Part shown: positions 49,801 through 61,252 of the stretch, piece after piece
Layout of the letters: the number at the start of each line of letters is the position of its first letter
Position numbering within the stretch: the first letter of the stretch is position 1
Source of the DNA: Chenopodium formosanum
Lineage: Eukaryota; Streptophyta; Magnoliopsida; Caryophyllales; Amaranthaceae
Assembly (NCBI GenBank): GCA_024500155.1
Contig: CM044872.1
Span: 49,729,460-49,793,459 of the forward strand
Length of the DNA stretch: 64,000 bases
Direction of reading: 5' to 3'
Program-made: the position numbers and the translations under genes
The notes under the pieces: generated by a model
Databases searched by the model: none
Seen by the model: only the letters and a program-made list of their open reading frames with translations
Told to the model about the DNA's origin: nothing

Positions 49801-50528
49801 AAGGATTTATTGAACCATTGAATTATTATTATTAATGCTTTAATTTATAAGCATGTTGATAATCCCACTATGCGGATTTGGTTTATTGATAAGGCCTGGA
49901 CTTTATATGACCGGATCTTTCCTCAAGAATAGCCTTATAATATAAGGAGATAAGCTTGGGGGGTGTGCACACTTGGGTGAGGAATTGGATTAAAAGAAAT
50001 TGGTTCTTAATAAAGGAATTGGTTTTATTAACTATTATTTTGAATATTGAATCATTGGAATCAGTTTTGGAATAATGAGTTTGAAATTATTGGATTAATT
50101 ATTGGAATTGATTTTAAAAGCATGTTTGCAAATAAATTGAGTTTACATTATCTTGCACTTATCGTACTTAGCATATTTTGCTCATCCGTATTTCCTATTT
50201 GTTTTGGTTCGCCCTGTTTACCGTAATGGTAAGCAGTGTTGACTATTTTCAGGTGGAGTCATGAATTAGCATATGGGAGTCTCGGGATTTGCTTCACCTA
50301 GTTTAGGAATGTTGGTCTTGTCTTTATTTTGAGTACTCATAACAATGTTACTATTTTAAAAAGTATTAATAAAATAAAGTTGAGTTTCCGCTGCAAGTTT
50401 GTATTAAGTTAAGTATTTTGAGTAGCCTTGCGTAATCACGCAGCGGTAATACGCCCAAGTCTATCTTTAGGGTATAATTATACGTATTATACTGGTATTT
50501 CCGTAGAGGGAGACTTGGGGGTGTTACG
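46899..50528 (+). mobile_element. Solo LTR (chromovirus-like ends), interrupted by CACTA
   Basis: It starts TGTAATACCCCGTATTTTT and ends ACTTGGGGGTGTTACG, inverted-end motifs typical of long Gypsy LTRs. GGTGG and AGTGG on the flanks fit a 5-bp duplication with one change. A TATA-like CCTATAAAAACCCC lies near 47705. With the CACTA element removed the LTR is about 2.3 kb. There is no internal region or second LTR, so I read it as a solo LTR. Confidence 0.7.
48069..49372. mobile_element. Non-autonomous CACTA transposon
   Basis: Element 48072-49369 (1298 bp). Termini are CACTAGTAGAAAAA and TTTTCTACTAGTG, with TTT duplicated on both sides (48069-48071, 49370-49372). The subterminal parts repeat GGGAAGCGGTTTGAACCGCTTCCC-like motifs in both orientations, a CACTA hallmark. 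The centre has a CT-rich leader-like stretch (48290-48490) and a G-rich stretch (48745-48950), but no transposase. Confidence 0.92.
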
Positions 50529-50835
50529 AGTGGATGAGATTCAAACCCGTGATCTCTATGTCACGCTGGTTCCGATACCATGTTAGTGAACCATCTCAAC
50601 CAAAAGTTTAAACTAATGGTTGAGGCCCAAAAATATGTTTTATACTCTATCAATCTACCCCTCTTTTAAAGTGGTTAATTCCACTTTAAAAGAGGGGTGG
50701 ATAAGATTCAAACCCGTAAACTCTATGTCACGTTGGCTCTGATACCATATTGGAAAACCAACTCAACCAAAAATTTAAACTTATGGTTGAGACCCAAGAA
50801 TATGTTTTACAGTCTATTAATTTCAACTTTTATTA
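50529..50835 (-). mobile_element. TRIM-like LTR/PBS array, right part
   Basis: Two more units follow: a worn primer-binding site (50566-50580) and a good one (GGCTCTGATACCA, 50734-50746). Each is followed on the + strand by the AACTCAACCAAAAATTTAAAC-type LTR phrase. The unit period is about 170 bp. This continues the array cut by the solo LTR. Confidence 0.65.
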
Positions 50836-51167
50836 AAATGGAACACTTAGCATACGTATGTTGTTCTAAAAAGATATACCTCAAACACCTCTGTTTACAT
50901 AAGGTATAGGATTTGGTACCAAAAGAGTACTTCATAACCTTATCAGTCTATATTATCTAAAAAAAATATCAGTGTTTAATAAGAGAGAGGTGCTCATTAA
51001 AAAAAATCAGTATATGTATAAATGCTTGATTCAAACAGTTAAAATTACATTTATGTCTATTAATAAAGAAAAATGACTACTAGTAACCTCCCTCGTTAAG
51101 AAAGATCAGCTTCTACCATTAACAAACAAAAATGTATAACAATTAATAAGTACTAATTAACTAATTA

Positions 51168-51445
51168 AGGTCTATTCTCATTGAGTGAACTGAACTGAAC
51201 TGAACTTATGAGAGCTGAACTGAACTGAACTGAATTTATTAGAGCTGAACTGAACTGAACTTATTAGAGTTGAACTGAACTAAAATGAATATTTTATAGG
51301 AGAAGGAAATTAGGAGCTAAAGTGAACTGAACTTATTAGAGCTGAACTGAATTGAACTGAACTAAACTGAACTTATTAGAGCTGAACTGAACTGAACTTA
51401 TTAGAGTTGAACTGAATTGAAAATAATCGTATGAGAACAGGCCCT
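51168..51445. mobile_element. MITE with GAACTGAACT tandem words
   Basis: Ends AGGTCTATTCTCAT and ATGAGAACAGGCCCT are inverted complements with small gaps. The body is tandem GAACTGAACTGAACTTATTA. Confidence 0.65.
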
Positions 51446-52094
51446 AAGATTTTATTTATTTATTTATTTTTTTAGGAAACTAATGAAGAAATATAAGGAA
51501 AGAAGAAATGAGTATTAAAAATTCGAAATGTGGTACCACGAGGAAGCACCTCGCACATCATGCAAATTGAGAAATAAATTTTCAAATCTCAAAGATTTGA
51601 GAAGGTGTTGATAAGGATTAATCGGAGGAGGGAGTACGTAGTTGCTTTGAGGGAACTAGTTAGGAAAAAAAGAATAAACAAGTTCATTATTTACGAATTC
51701 TTCTGGTGAAGATAATGAAACAAGAGTTACGTTGAACATGTATTTTGGGGAAGGAGTTGTACATAGGGTGATTTTAATTAGTAGTTAAATTGATTTAGAT
51801 ATTTACAAATATTGAGAATAATCAGCATATAAAACTTGCATGGTTAAAAATTTTAACTATGATCTTTTGTTGTAAAAGTTGTTTTTATATGTGGTATATA
51901 GTCAATTATAATTTTCACGATCATCAGCTATTCACCACACATTTTATATAAAATAATTGATTTAAATTAATCAGTCAAATTCATTAGTCTTTGTCCTATT
52001 GTTTTTTCCTTCCTGTGTGCCCTTCTCTTAATAGACATTCAATTATCTCATCTGCAAGGCCACAACTATATATCTACAAATACAATGCGTGGTT
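51446..52094. other. Spacer without supported features
   Basis: A TTTA run at 51455-51470; otherwise ordinary AT-rich DNA with no gene. Confidence 0.35.
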
Positions 52095-52425
52095 AGTGCA
52101 TCCGGAAAGAATATTATGCATATTTTAAAAAATATGGATAAAAAAAGAACATTAGACATATTTTTAAGAACATGGGAGGAAACACAAACATGGTTTTTCA
52201 TCAAACACAGGGTTCCTTTTCAAACACATTATATTCAACCACCTGAGTAACCATGAAAATTCTTTAATGTATTATCATGTTTTTTTTGTAAAGACTTTAT
52301 TTTTTTTGTAATGTCATATTCTTTGTCAAACACTAGCATGTTCTTTTGTCAAATCAAACATTATTATGTTCTTTTTTTCACCCATGTTCTTTAAAAATAT
52401 GCCTAATATTCTTTCCGGGTGCACT
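52095..52425. mobile_element. Inverted-repeat MITE
   Basis: AGTGCATCCGGAAAGAATAT at the left returns as ATATTCTTTCCGGGTGCACT at the right. The arms of about 50 bp extend through a GAAC..GTTC part. About 100 bp separates it from the hAT element. Confidence 0.65.
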
Positions 52426-52524
52426 ATGTGCATGTTGCACCCGGGTGCACTATACTATTTTCACTATCCATATACAATGAGGAGATTATTATGAGCTAAC
52501 AAACGAAATTGCAAGTGGTATAAC

Positions 52525-53080
52525 TAGCACTGTCAAACGGTTTGACAGTTCGGGTTTGGTTCGGTTTGAAATCGGTTCGGTATTAAATCGGGTCGGTTTG
52601 AAATCGGTTTAAGTGTCTCGCGGGTCGGTTTCAGTTCGGTTTAAATATTTATCGGTTCGATTCGGTTTCGGTTTAATCTTGATCGGTTTAATTCGGTTCG
52701 GGCTGTAAACAGTCCGGGTAGTAAACGGTTCGATGCAAACGGGTTGCGGTTTGTTAATGGTTCGGTGTAAACAGTTTTTATCCCGGTTCAAACAGTTTCG
52801 GGTTGGAAGCGGTTTCGGGTTAGAAGCGGTTCGGTTCTTTTTTGGTTCGGTTTATAACTGGTTCGGTTTTTTTCGGTTCAGTTTATAACTGATCCGGTTC
52901 TTTTTTGGTTCAATTTATAACTAGTTCGGTTCTTCTGCGGTTTAACGTTATTCGGATCGGTTCCATTCCGAGTTTACTAAATTACGATTCGGGTCGGTTT
53001 TCGGTTTCAAAAAATCGATTGTTTATCGAGTCGTTTGGATTTGGGCAGTTAAATGGTTTTGGTTTGAAATTTGATAGTAT
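52525..53080 (+). repeat. Left subterminal block of the hAT element
   Basis: Dense CGGTTCGGTTT words. Its inner end (TTGGGCAGTTAAATGG.., TTTGAAATTTGATAG) resembles the outer right end of the whole element (GGGCAGTTAAACGG.., TTTGAAATTTGACAG). The block therefore looks like a complete short element ending near 53080. Confidence 0.75.
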
Positions 53081-54043
53081 TTGCTAACCTTTTGCTGGTT
53101 AACAAGTTTTATATAAAGTAAAGACTTCATCATTTCATATTTAGGCATCATATTATAAACAAATTCACATTGATTTTATAAATATATATCATGTTCTGTT
53201 TCAAGTTTAGTCATATTGATCTTACTAGTGTATTACGAAGTAGATTATAAAAGTTAGTGAATTAATGTATTATTGTTTTACAACTAGGTTGTTATATGTT
53301 TCTTATTTAATCATTTAAATACTAGTGTCATAGTCATGATTTGATGAGTTCTTATTAAATGGAAATTTGCAATTTGGTAATTCAATACTTGATTAATCAA
53401 CAAGACTGATAATTATGACTCGTTTATCTTTATATATTTTCATGAAATTATGAAGATATTACAAAGTAGTTTGATTTGTGTAATGAAAGAAAACATTAAT
53501 GATTTATTAACAAGGTAATATTGATTAGTTCAATCGATCGTATGTACACATTAACGCATAGCATCTAACCATCTCATAGTTAAATACTTCGTATGTATTA
53601 GTACAAAGTTATAAATTAGTGAACATTATTTTGATTGGATCAATAACTTGAGCTGTTGTTTTAAATTAAATTAGGATCATTGTTCGTGTAGTTTAAGTAT
53701 AATGATCTACACCATCTCTAACTATTATTTTAATACTCCATCCGTCCCTTTATTTTGTCCCTTTGTCATTTTTGGGGTCAAACTTTGAAAATATTGACCA
53801 TAAATTACCACTAATCTATAAAACAGTAAAACTTAATTTTGTCACGAGACTCATGAGTCATGACTCATGACTTCATGAGTGATCTTTTTAAATTTGTATC
53901 ATTATATATTTTATTAATATAACGTTTTTATAATTTTTACTTGTATGAAAATAAAGATATACTACGTAGATGTTTTAATACGCGTCTTGGAGACTGATCC
54001 CGATCAAATGAATACACAACACACAAAACATCATCTAATCAGT

Positions 54044-54245
54044 CTCAACCATAGATCAAAAACAATCTACGGTTAATTTTTTTCTCCCACAACACACACG
54101 GATCACCACTCTCAACCATAGATTAAAAACAATCTACGGTTAGCTTTTTTTCCCCACAACACACACGGATCACCATTCTCAACCATAGATTAAAAAATCA
54201 ATGGTTAGATTTACATCTCAACCATTTTGATACCCTAATTCCACT
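54044..54245 (+). repeat. 67-bp tandem repeat in the hAT 5' region
   Basis: Units start CTCAACCATAGATYAAAAAC at 54044, 54111 and 54178. The first two carry ACAACACACACGGATCACCA. It lies about 850 bp before the transposase ATG and just upstream of the presumed leader, where transposase or host factors could bind. Confidence 0.8.
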
Positions 54246-55045
54246 TTCACTTTCACGCCTCCTAGTTCTTTCTCTCTCTCATCTCCTCTCAGATCTCACT
54301 CATTCATTCATGGCGCCTCTTCGTTTGTCGTCTCTCTCATTCATTTTCAATTCTCCCTAATTCATTCACGGCGCCTTTCGTTCGTTGTTGCTGCTCATCG
54401 GTGTTGTTGCTGCTCTAATCCTCGCTTATCAGTGTTGTTGCTGCTCTAAACCTCTCTTTTTTTGTCCAGGTATGATATCTCTCTTCCTCGTACTTCTTGC
54501 AACTGATTTAATCTGATTTATGAAGTAGAAGAATTAAAGTTGTAGTTGATTTAATGAGTATATAATTGTATAATTGTAATTTAGTGGTTTACTGTATAAC
54601 TCTGATTAGTGGTCTATCTTAAGTTAGTTAGTATTTGACGGTTGTATTTCTTGACTGCTTCGCATTATTGTTTGCATATCAATCAAAATGAATCAAGATT
54701 AAAGAATTGAACAGGAAAGAGTATATAATTGTATAATTGTAAGTTAGTGGTAATAGTATATAATATGGGTTCATCTTATTTAATTTTCTAGTAGTTAAAA
54801 ATTAATGGTTTGCTACTGAAATTTGATTATATGAGTTTATTAGCGTTTATAGAAAAATAATATGGGATTAATGACTTTTCACTCTCTATTCTATTTGTTG
54901 GTTTCACTATTAAGTGTACATCTCAATGTAATGGGTTTTCGACTCTTAACTAGAGTGTAAAAAGTACCTAAATGTGTTAGCATTGATAGGGACAATTATT
55001 TGTTATAAGGCTAAAATGTGTTGTTTTGATCCTGTTTTTTCAGCA

Positions 55046-57147
55046 ATGGATCAAGGGTATGAAAATTATGATGAGGACAGACAAGATTATTTAGAAACAT
55101 CAGATTCTCAAAACACTATTCAGAATCAAGATTCTTCTCAGCAACAAGTCACTACCACTAGTGGTAGTAAGCGTGGACGAACATCAGATGTGTGGAGGCA
55201 TTACACCTTTTTTGATAAGATTGTTGGTCTTGCTCCGATAAGATATGCACGATGCAATGTTTGTGGTAATGAATATAAAGCACCAGGTAAGGCTGGTACT
55301 TCCACTTGTAAAGCTCATACTAAGGCATGCATGGGTAAAAATAAACATCATCCTGCAAATCTTGAAAGTGTTGTTGATCCTACGTTTAATCAAACTCGTC
55401 ATTTACAATTGCTTGCTAGAGCTATAATTTTGCATTCCTATCCTTTAAATATTGTGGAGCATCATGGCCTTAGGGAAGTTTTTACGAATCTGAATCCTAA
55501 TGTGAAGCATGTGTGTAGAAACACTATGTTGAAATATTGTATTGCTGAGCATGATAAGTTTAAGTCCTTGTTGTTGCAATCTTTTTCTGGAATTGAAGGT
55601 AGAGTTAGCTTCACTTGTGACTTGTGGACAGCATGCACTAATCGAGGTTATCTCACTTTAACTGCAAATTATGTTGATAAAAATTGGTGTCTAAGGTCTA
55701 AAATTCTGAATTTTAGATATTGTGGTCCTCCTCATACTGGTGTTGAGATAGAAAAATTTGTGTTTAAACTTATTGGGGAGTGGAACCTTCAGGGTAAAGC
55801 TTTTGCAATTACTGTTGATAATGCTCGATCTATGGATGTTATGGTTAAACTTTTGAAGAAAGATTTAATGTTGACTTCTCCTCTTCCTTGTAATGGTAAA
55901 TTTTTTCATATTCGATGTTCAGCTCATCTCTTGAACATTATTGTTCAAAGAGGTTTGAAAGAAGTTGATAGTAGTGTTCAAAAATTGCGTGAGGTTTGTA
56001 AATATATTGATTCTTCGGACTCTAGACTTACTCAATTTGAGCATGCTCTTTCTGAGGTTAACTGTCTATTTAACGGTAAGTTACGTCTTGATGTTGTGAC
56101 TCGTTGGAATGCCACCTATACGATGCTCCGAAAAGCTTTAGAAGCAAAGGAAGCCTTGAAAGTGGTTATCGATAAGTATATGGGTTTTGAATTCAAACTT
56201 TCGGATGATGAATGGGATACCCTTGCAAAAATATGTCATTTCCTAAAGCCATTTTATGAAATCACTATGTTATTTTCTGGTTCTGAATATCCTACCGCAA
56301 ATTTGTATTTTGCTAGTGTTTTGAAAATTGAGCACACAATAACTAAAGCCCATATAGACCCTAAACTTGCACCCATGGCAAAAGTTATGCTTGAAAAGTT
56401 TGAGGGCTATTGGGATGACTATAGTTTGATCCTTTCAATAGCTATTGTTCTTGATCCTCGCTATAAGCTTTTTCGATTGACGAATATGTTGAAAGTGCTT
56501 TATGTTGAGGAGGCATGTGTTGAAAAGGCGAAGGTGATTAAAGATGCTCTTTTGGAGTTGTATAACTTTTATTCTTCTATGTGTTCCGGTTTTAAGTCAA
56601 GTACAATTGTTCCCCCCTCCATCCCTATTGGGGTTGATAAATCAAATAGTCTCTTGGATGATGATGATATATTCAAGGTAATCATTTTCTGTTTATTGTG
56701 GTTTACTAAAATAATAATTGTATGTCTTAATTTTTATTATTTAATAAAAGCATATTTTTTGCACTTTTCTAGGATGTTGATGTTGATGATAGCCTAAATC
56801 GACCATCGATGGAGATTGATAATTATTTGAATACTCCTCGTCAACCATCAATTGAAGGGCAGAATTATGATGTTCTCAAGTATTGGGAATCTCAAATTAA
56901 TGTGTACCCCATATTAGCTATTATGGCTAGGGATGTTTTGGCCATTCCTATTACATCGGTAGCCTCTGAGTCTTCTTTTAGCATGGGTGGTCGTATTTTA
57001 AACAAGTATAGGAGTGCACTTTTGCCTAAGAATGTTGAGGCGTTGGTTACCACACAAAATTGGTTACGTGGTTATGATTGTGATATTGAAGAAGACGTCC
57101 TTGAAATTGGTAAAGAGGTGATAGATGAAAGTTTTGCATCTAATTAG
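55046..57147 (+). CDS. hAT transposase (BED zinc finger, RICESLEEPER-like)
   Basis: Exon 1 is 55046-56677 and exon 2 is 56773-57147. The intron is GT-AG, phase 0, giving 668 aa without a stop or frameshift. The start follows a splice acceptor (TTTTTTCAG) two bases before the ATG. Residues 50-95 form a BED zinc finger (W50, C70, C73, H91, C95). The RNase H-like core has FTCDLW (D192), TVDNA (D258), CSAHLLN (C291, H294) and TRWNATY (W354). The C-terminal dimerisation domain has ITSVASESSFSMGGR (E610) and LVTTQNWLR. All three catalytic acids are present. It would act in the nucleus, cutting the TAG..CTGTCAAA ends of its own element. Domesticated DAYSLEEPER-like genes look similar, but intact terminal repeats and a target duplication argue for a real transposon. 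Confidence 0.93.
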
Positions 57148-57254
57148 AAAGGTATGGATGTTGCTATTTTACTGATGCTTAATTTATATTGTGTTGCTTA
57201 ATTCAAGCTTTCTTGTTTTTTTTTTTTTTTTGTGAGAAAAGTGTAGCTTCATTT

Positions 57255-57530
57255 CTTACACTAATGATAAGTATAGGGTGCTGCTACTGCTGACTGCTTC
57301 TTCTCCTTACTGCTGTTCTGCTGACTTGCTGTGCTGCTGACTTGCTGTTCTGCTATTGTTCTTCCATTCTGCTGCTGCTCTTCTTCCATTTTGCTGTTCT
57401 GCTGCTCTTCTTCCATTCTGTTGTTCTGCTGCTCTTCTTCCATCGCTGCAGTTCTGCCATTCTGCTGCTGCAGTCTGCAGTGCTGTTGATCTGCCATTCT
57501 GCTGCAGACTATGGTGCTGGTGTTAATCTT
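57255..57530. repeat. CTG/CTT-rich trinucleotide tract
   Basis: Imperfect runs of GCTGCT, CTTCTTCCATTCTG and TGCTGTTCTG. They lie downstream of the transposase stop, inside the hAT element. The Gln/Glu-rich frame on the other strand is a by-product. Confidence 0.75.
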
Positions 57531-58059
57531 GTTATGCTAAAAACTTGTACAATTCTGTTGTTAAAACTTGTTTGTATGGATTGGTTGGTTTGATTTTGTT
57601 ACTTTGTTGTTAAAAATTGTTTAATTATGTGTATGGATTGGATTGGTTTGTTTTGGTTTTGTTAAGTTGAAACTTGTTGAATTAGAAGTTTTATAACTTG
57701 TTAATGCTATTAATCCTATTATGCTACTGGAATACTGCTATGTTGATGAATAAGGCCCAAAAGGCCAAAAAATTGTAGGTTATTGCCCAAAAAACCAAAA
57801 TTGCAGATTATTCCCCAAAAACCAAATTAAAGTCAATACTCACGGATTAGCTAACGAAGTGCTATTTCTAAGGGAATTTAGTATTAACTAAGTTACTAAG
57901 ATATATACAATTAATATGATAAGTATATGGTCTCAAGAAAAATTGATAAGTATGGAATATATGCTAAATATACTCTAAGATTTCTAATACTTAATCCATA
58001 TAATTACATAAAAAAGTGCACCAAAAAAAAAAATTATTATTACATACAAAAAAAGCTTG

Positions 58060-58502
58060 TAAACGGTTCGATTTATAAGCGGTTTGGTTCATAAACGGTT
58101 CGGTTATAAACGGTTCGGTTCATAAACGGTTCGGTTCATAAGCGGTTCGGTTTACAATCAGTTCGGTTTTTAAATGGTTCGGTGCAAACGAGTAGCAGTT
58201 TGCTAACAGTTCGGTGTAAGCGGTTTTTATGCCAGTTCAAACGGTTTCGGGTTGGAATCGGTTTCGGGTTAGATACGGTTCGGTTTTCTTTCAGTTCGGT
58301 TTATATTTGGTTCGGTTTGTTAACATGTTCGGTTCTTAAACGGTTTAACATTACTCGGATTGGTTCGGTTTCGGATTTACTAAAATGCGGTTCGGGTCGG
58401 TTTTCGGTTTCAAAGAAACGGTTTTTTAATCGGTTCGGTTCTCATTTGGGTCGGTTGGATTCGGGCAGTTAAACGGTTTCGGTTTGAAATTTGACAGCAC
58501 TA
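58060..58502 (+). repeat. Right subterminal block of the hAT element
   Basis: CGGTTCGGTT words in the same orientation as 52525-53080. Shared phrases include GTTCGGTGTAA, CGGTTTCGGGTTRGA and GGCAGTTAAAYGG. It ends at the right terminus AAATTTGACAGCACTA. Confidence 0.8.
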
Positions 58503-58598
58503 GGTATAACTTATATAGCTAGAGTACATTAATCAAACATACACGTGAATTTATAATGAATTTCCAAATTAAATTTATTATATATACGAAATATATTT

Positions 58599-58925
58599 TA
58601 CTCCCTCCGTTTTATAATGTTAATCTCATATGGAATCAATCACATAAAATAAGAAAAAAAAGAATATTTGGAATCTAACATTAAAGTACAAAATAATTTA
58701 TAATTAGTTTACCTTATTTAAGATTTTTGATTTTTTTTTGGAAAAGTATAAGTCATACTTGCATAATTCAAGGTAAAGATTTCCTTACTTAGAGTTATGT
58801 TATCAATCCACAACTAATTAATTCCAAAAAAATTAAGTTAAAAATGAAACATATTCAATATGGGTAGATCTTTTTAAAACGTCCAAAATAGTATATGGAA
58901 CTAACATTATAAAACGGAGGGAGTA
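58599..58925. mobile_element. Stowaway-type MITE
   Basis: Element 58601-58923 (323 bp) with arms CTCCCTCCGTTTTATAATGT and ACATTATAAAACGGAGGGAG and TA on both sides. A good structural match to the Mariner-related Stowaway group. Confidence 0.85.
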
Positions 58926-60233
58926 TTATTTATTTTTTGTGTAGTACAGAATAATTAATAATTAACAAATTAATAAAGACTCCATAGGCATATATCATGC
59001 ATGTGACCTTTTTTTAGACTTGATTCATCACTTGGCTGGGTTACTTCAATTCATTGTTTTTTTTTATTTGTTATTCATTCAATGTTGATTATTAATTTAT
59101 TATAGATCTACCAAAGCTTTTAGGGTTAGCGTTGCTATTTGATAAAATAGTACAGATTAATTGAAAATAATAAAATCATATAGCAATTCATTTAGTTGAA
59201 AAGCACAAGACACATGTGATACAATATAATGTTCTTATAGCTTTGGATGCCTATATGGCTATATGACTATATATATCTACCCAATCAAACTCGAGCATAT
59301 ATTTGACTGAAACCAGCGAACTAAGTGAGCAAAGTCTATTGACAAAGAAGAGATAATTAAGTGAGCAACAAGATGAGCAGCTTCTATTGGTCATCTTCCA
59401 AACATTGGATAACATGAGGACCACCACTTATGACAACATGATGATCCTCCAACACTCGGCCGATAGGGGGAAGGCTTGGCCACAAGTAATTTTTTAGTTA
59501 TTTATTACTCTCACGTCCTTAAAGATATTAATAGTTAAAATAATATATTGAAAGATATATCAGTTAAAATGATGTATTCATTATTTATGGAGATAATGTA
59601 TCGATTTTATATTTTATATAATGTATACCGTATACCACACATATGTCACTTTTCTTTAAGAGTGTAACGGGTTCTAACATACTTCGTATATGTCGGGCTA
59701 ATTATCAATTTTGCGGGAGATAAACGGAATAAGAATCCAAATCATAATGAAAGTTGATTGATCATCTAAACTGGTAACTTTTGATGTGTTGCCACTTTGT
59801 CCCACTAAGAAACATATACAAAATTAAGCAGAATTTTGAAAAATTACTAACATCAGTTGTATTATTCATTTAATGGAAATGTCACAATGAAAGGACTCAA
59901 TATTATATTGTTGTCCTTGTTGATAACATTGGTTGTCACATACTATTGTCGTAAATTATGACAAGGGGGTAACCCCTACCACTAATTTTGTTATCCAGAT
60001 AGTGACTATGGACCTAGCACAATATGGAAATTTCAGCAATTTGATGTGGCTAGTAGACTGGTTGGTTTATGTTTGGTTAAATATAGGCCTAGGATTTATA
60101 TCATTTTCTTGTGAGATCGACATCGTTGAAAAGGCGCTTTAAATACATATAGCTCATACAGTTATTGAACAGAAATTAAATAGCAAACAATATCTATGCT
60201 ATATGTTATACCTTGTATAACATATATAATAAA
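58926..60233. other. Spacer without supported features
   Basis: AT-rich DNA. No gene, repeat border or RNA gene that I can support. Confidence 0.4.
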
Positions 60234-61215
60234 GGAAAAATTAGAAAAAATAATCTCAACTTTTATCAATTTTGGTAGAATAATCTCAACTTTGGATTAT
60301 TCAGAATAATCTGAACTTTAGGGGGTTTTCTTTTTCTTCAATACCAAATACCGATAACTGGTTGAATGAGTTATTTTTTTTTTAAGTGACACGTGTCACA
60401 AATTAATTGGCTAAAAATATTTATAAAAAAAACAAAAAAAAAAAAACAAATTAAAAACAAAATAAAAAAAATAACCACCAGCCAAAGCCCCAACCACCAA
60501 CCAATCCGGCAACCAGCCTAGGCTAGGCACCTCCCTCGTCGGACCACCAGCCTTCCCCCACCCCTAGAGTTGCCGCTCCGAGCCAAACCACCACCCCCTT
60601 CTCCGAAACTCCCATGCCATCAGTCAAACCCCAAAAACCACCAGCCCCTACTCTCGAAAACCCCAAAAGCCACCAGCCCCACTCTCGAAAATCCCTAAAA
60701 GCCACCAGCCCATTCCCGAAAACTACCAAAACACTCCTCCCCCACCATCGAAAACCCTAGACGCTAGGGTTTCGGGGTGGGGGAGGAGTGTTTTGGGGTT
60801 TCGTGGCTGCGATTTTGGGGTTACGGTGGTTGCGTGGTTTTTGGGGTTGGTGATTTTGGTGGTTGCGTGGGGTTTCGGGGAGAGGGGAAAACGACGACTC
60901 AAAGGGTGGGGGAGACGCGACGGCCGGGGCTGTGGTGGTGGAGGTTAGGGTGGATCGGTGGGGTGGCGAGCTAGGCTGTGGTGGTGGTCAGGGTGCATGC
61001 ATCGGTGGGGAAGGGGATGCTGGGTGGTTTTTTGATTTTTTTTTTTAATTTTTTTTTTGGACCAATCAGGACTGACACGTGTAAAGTGACCTAATATAAT
61101 AGGTCATTGACTTTGGTTGACCGGTTTGAGATTGAAGAAAAAGAAGACCCTCCAAAGTTCGTATTTTATTCTACCGAAATTGATGAAAGTTGGGATTATT
61201 TATTCTAATTTTTCC
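60234..61215. mobile_element. Long-TIR fold-back element with GC-rich core
   Basis: GGAAAAATTAG..AATAATCTCAACTT at the left returns inverted as AAGTTGGGATTATT..CTAATTTTTCC at the right. Similarity extends for over 100 bp, through a CACGTGT word. The core (60470-61030) is GC-rich: C-rich on its left half, G-rich on its right, with a near-perfect hairpin at 60725-60800 (CCAAAACACTCCTCCCCC / GGGGGAGGAGTGTTTTGG). Long-TIR, MULE-like, non-autonomous. The flanks do not show a clear 9-bp duplication. Confidence 0.7.
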
Positions 61216-61252
61216 AAATACTATGTATTCAAACAATATTGTTCACTAATAA

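Larger units (their letters stand above)
52517..58510 (+). mobile_element. Complete hAT transposon with 8-bp target duplication
   Basis: The element is 52525-58502 (5978 bp). Ends are TAGCACTGTCAAACG and (inverted) TAGTGCTGTCAAATT. Identical GGTATAAC flanks lie at 52517-52524 and 58503-58510. Order inside: a GGTTCGG-word block (52525-53080), spacer, a 67-bp tandem repeat (54044-54245), a leader with a 574-bp intron (54470-55043), an intact transposase gene (55046-57147), a CTG/CTT-rich tail and a second GGTTCGG block (58060-58502). The two blocks are direct, not inverted, repeats. Everything needed for an autonomous element appears present. Confidence 0.92.

Noticed and set aside
55046..57147. 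Domesticated host gene (DAYSLEEPER-type)
   Set aside because: Intact terminal repeats, an 8-bp target duplication and retained catalytic acids favour a genuine transposon.
57261..57497. Gln/Glu-rich frame on the minus strand
   Set aside because: Product of a CTG/CTT trinucleotide tract; no sign of a gene.
60523..61048. Gly/Val-rich frames on both strands
   Set aside because: They come from the palindromic GC-rich core of the fold-back element, where both strands are open.
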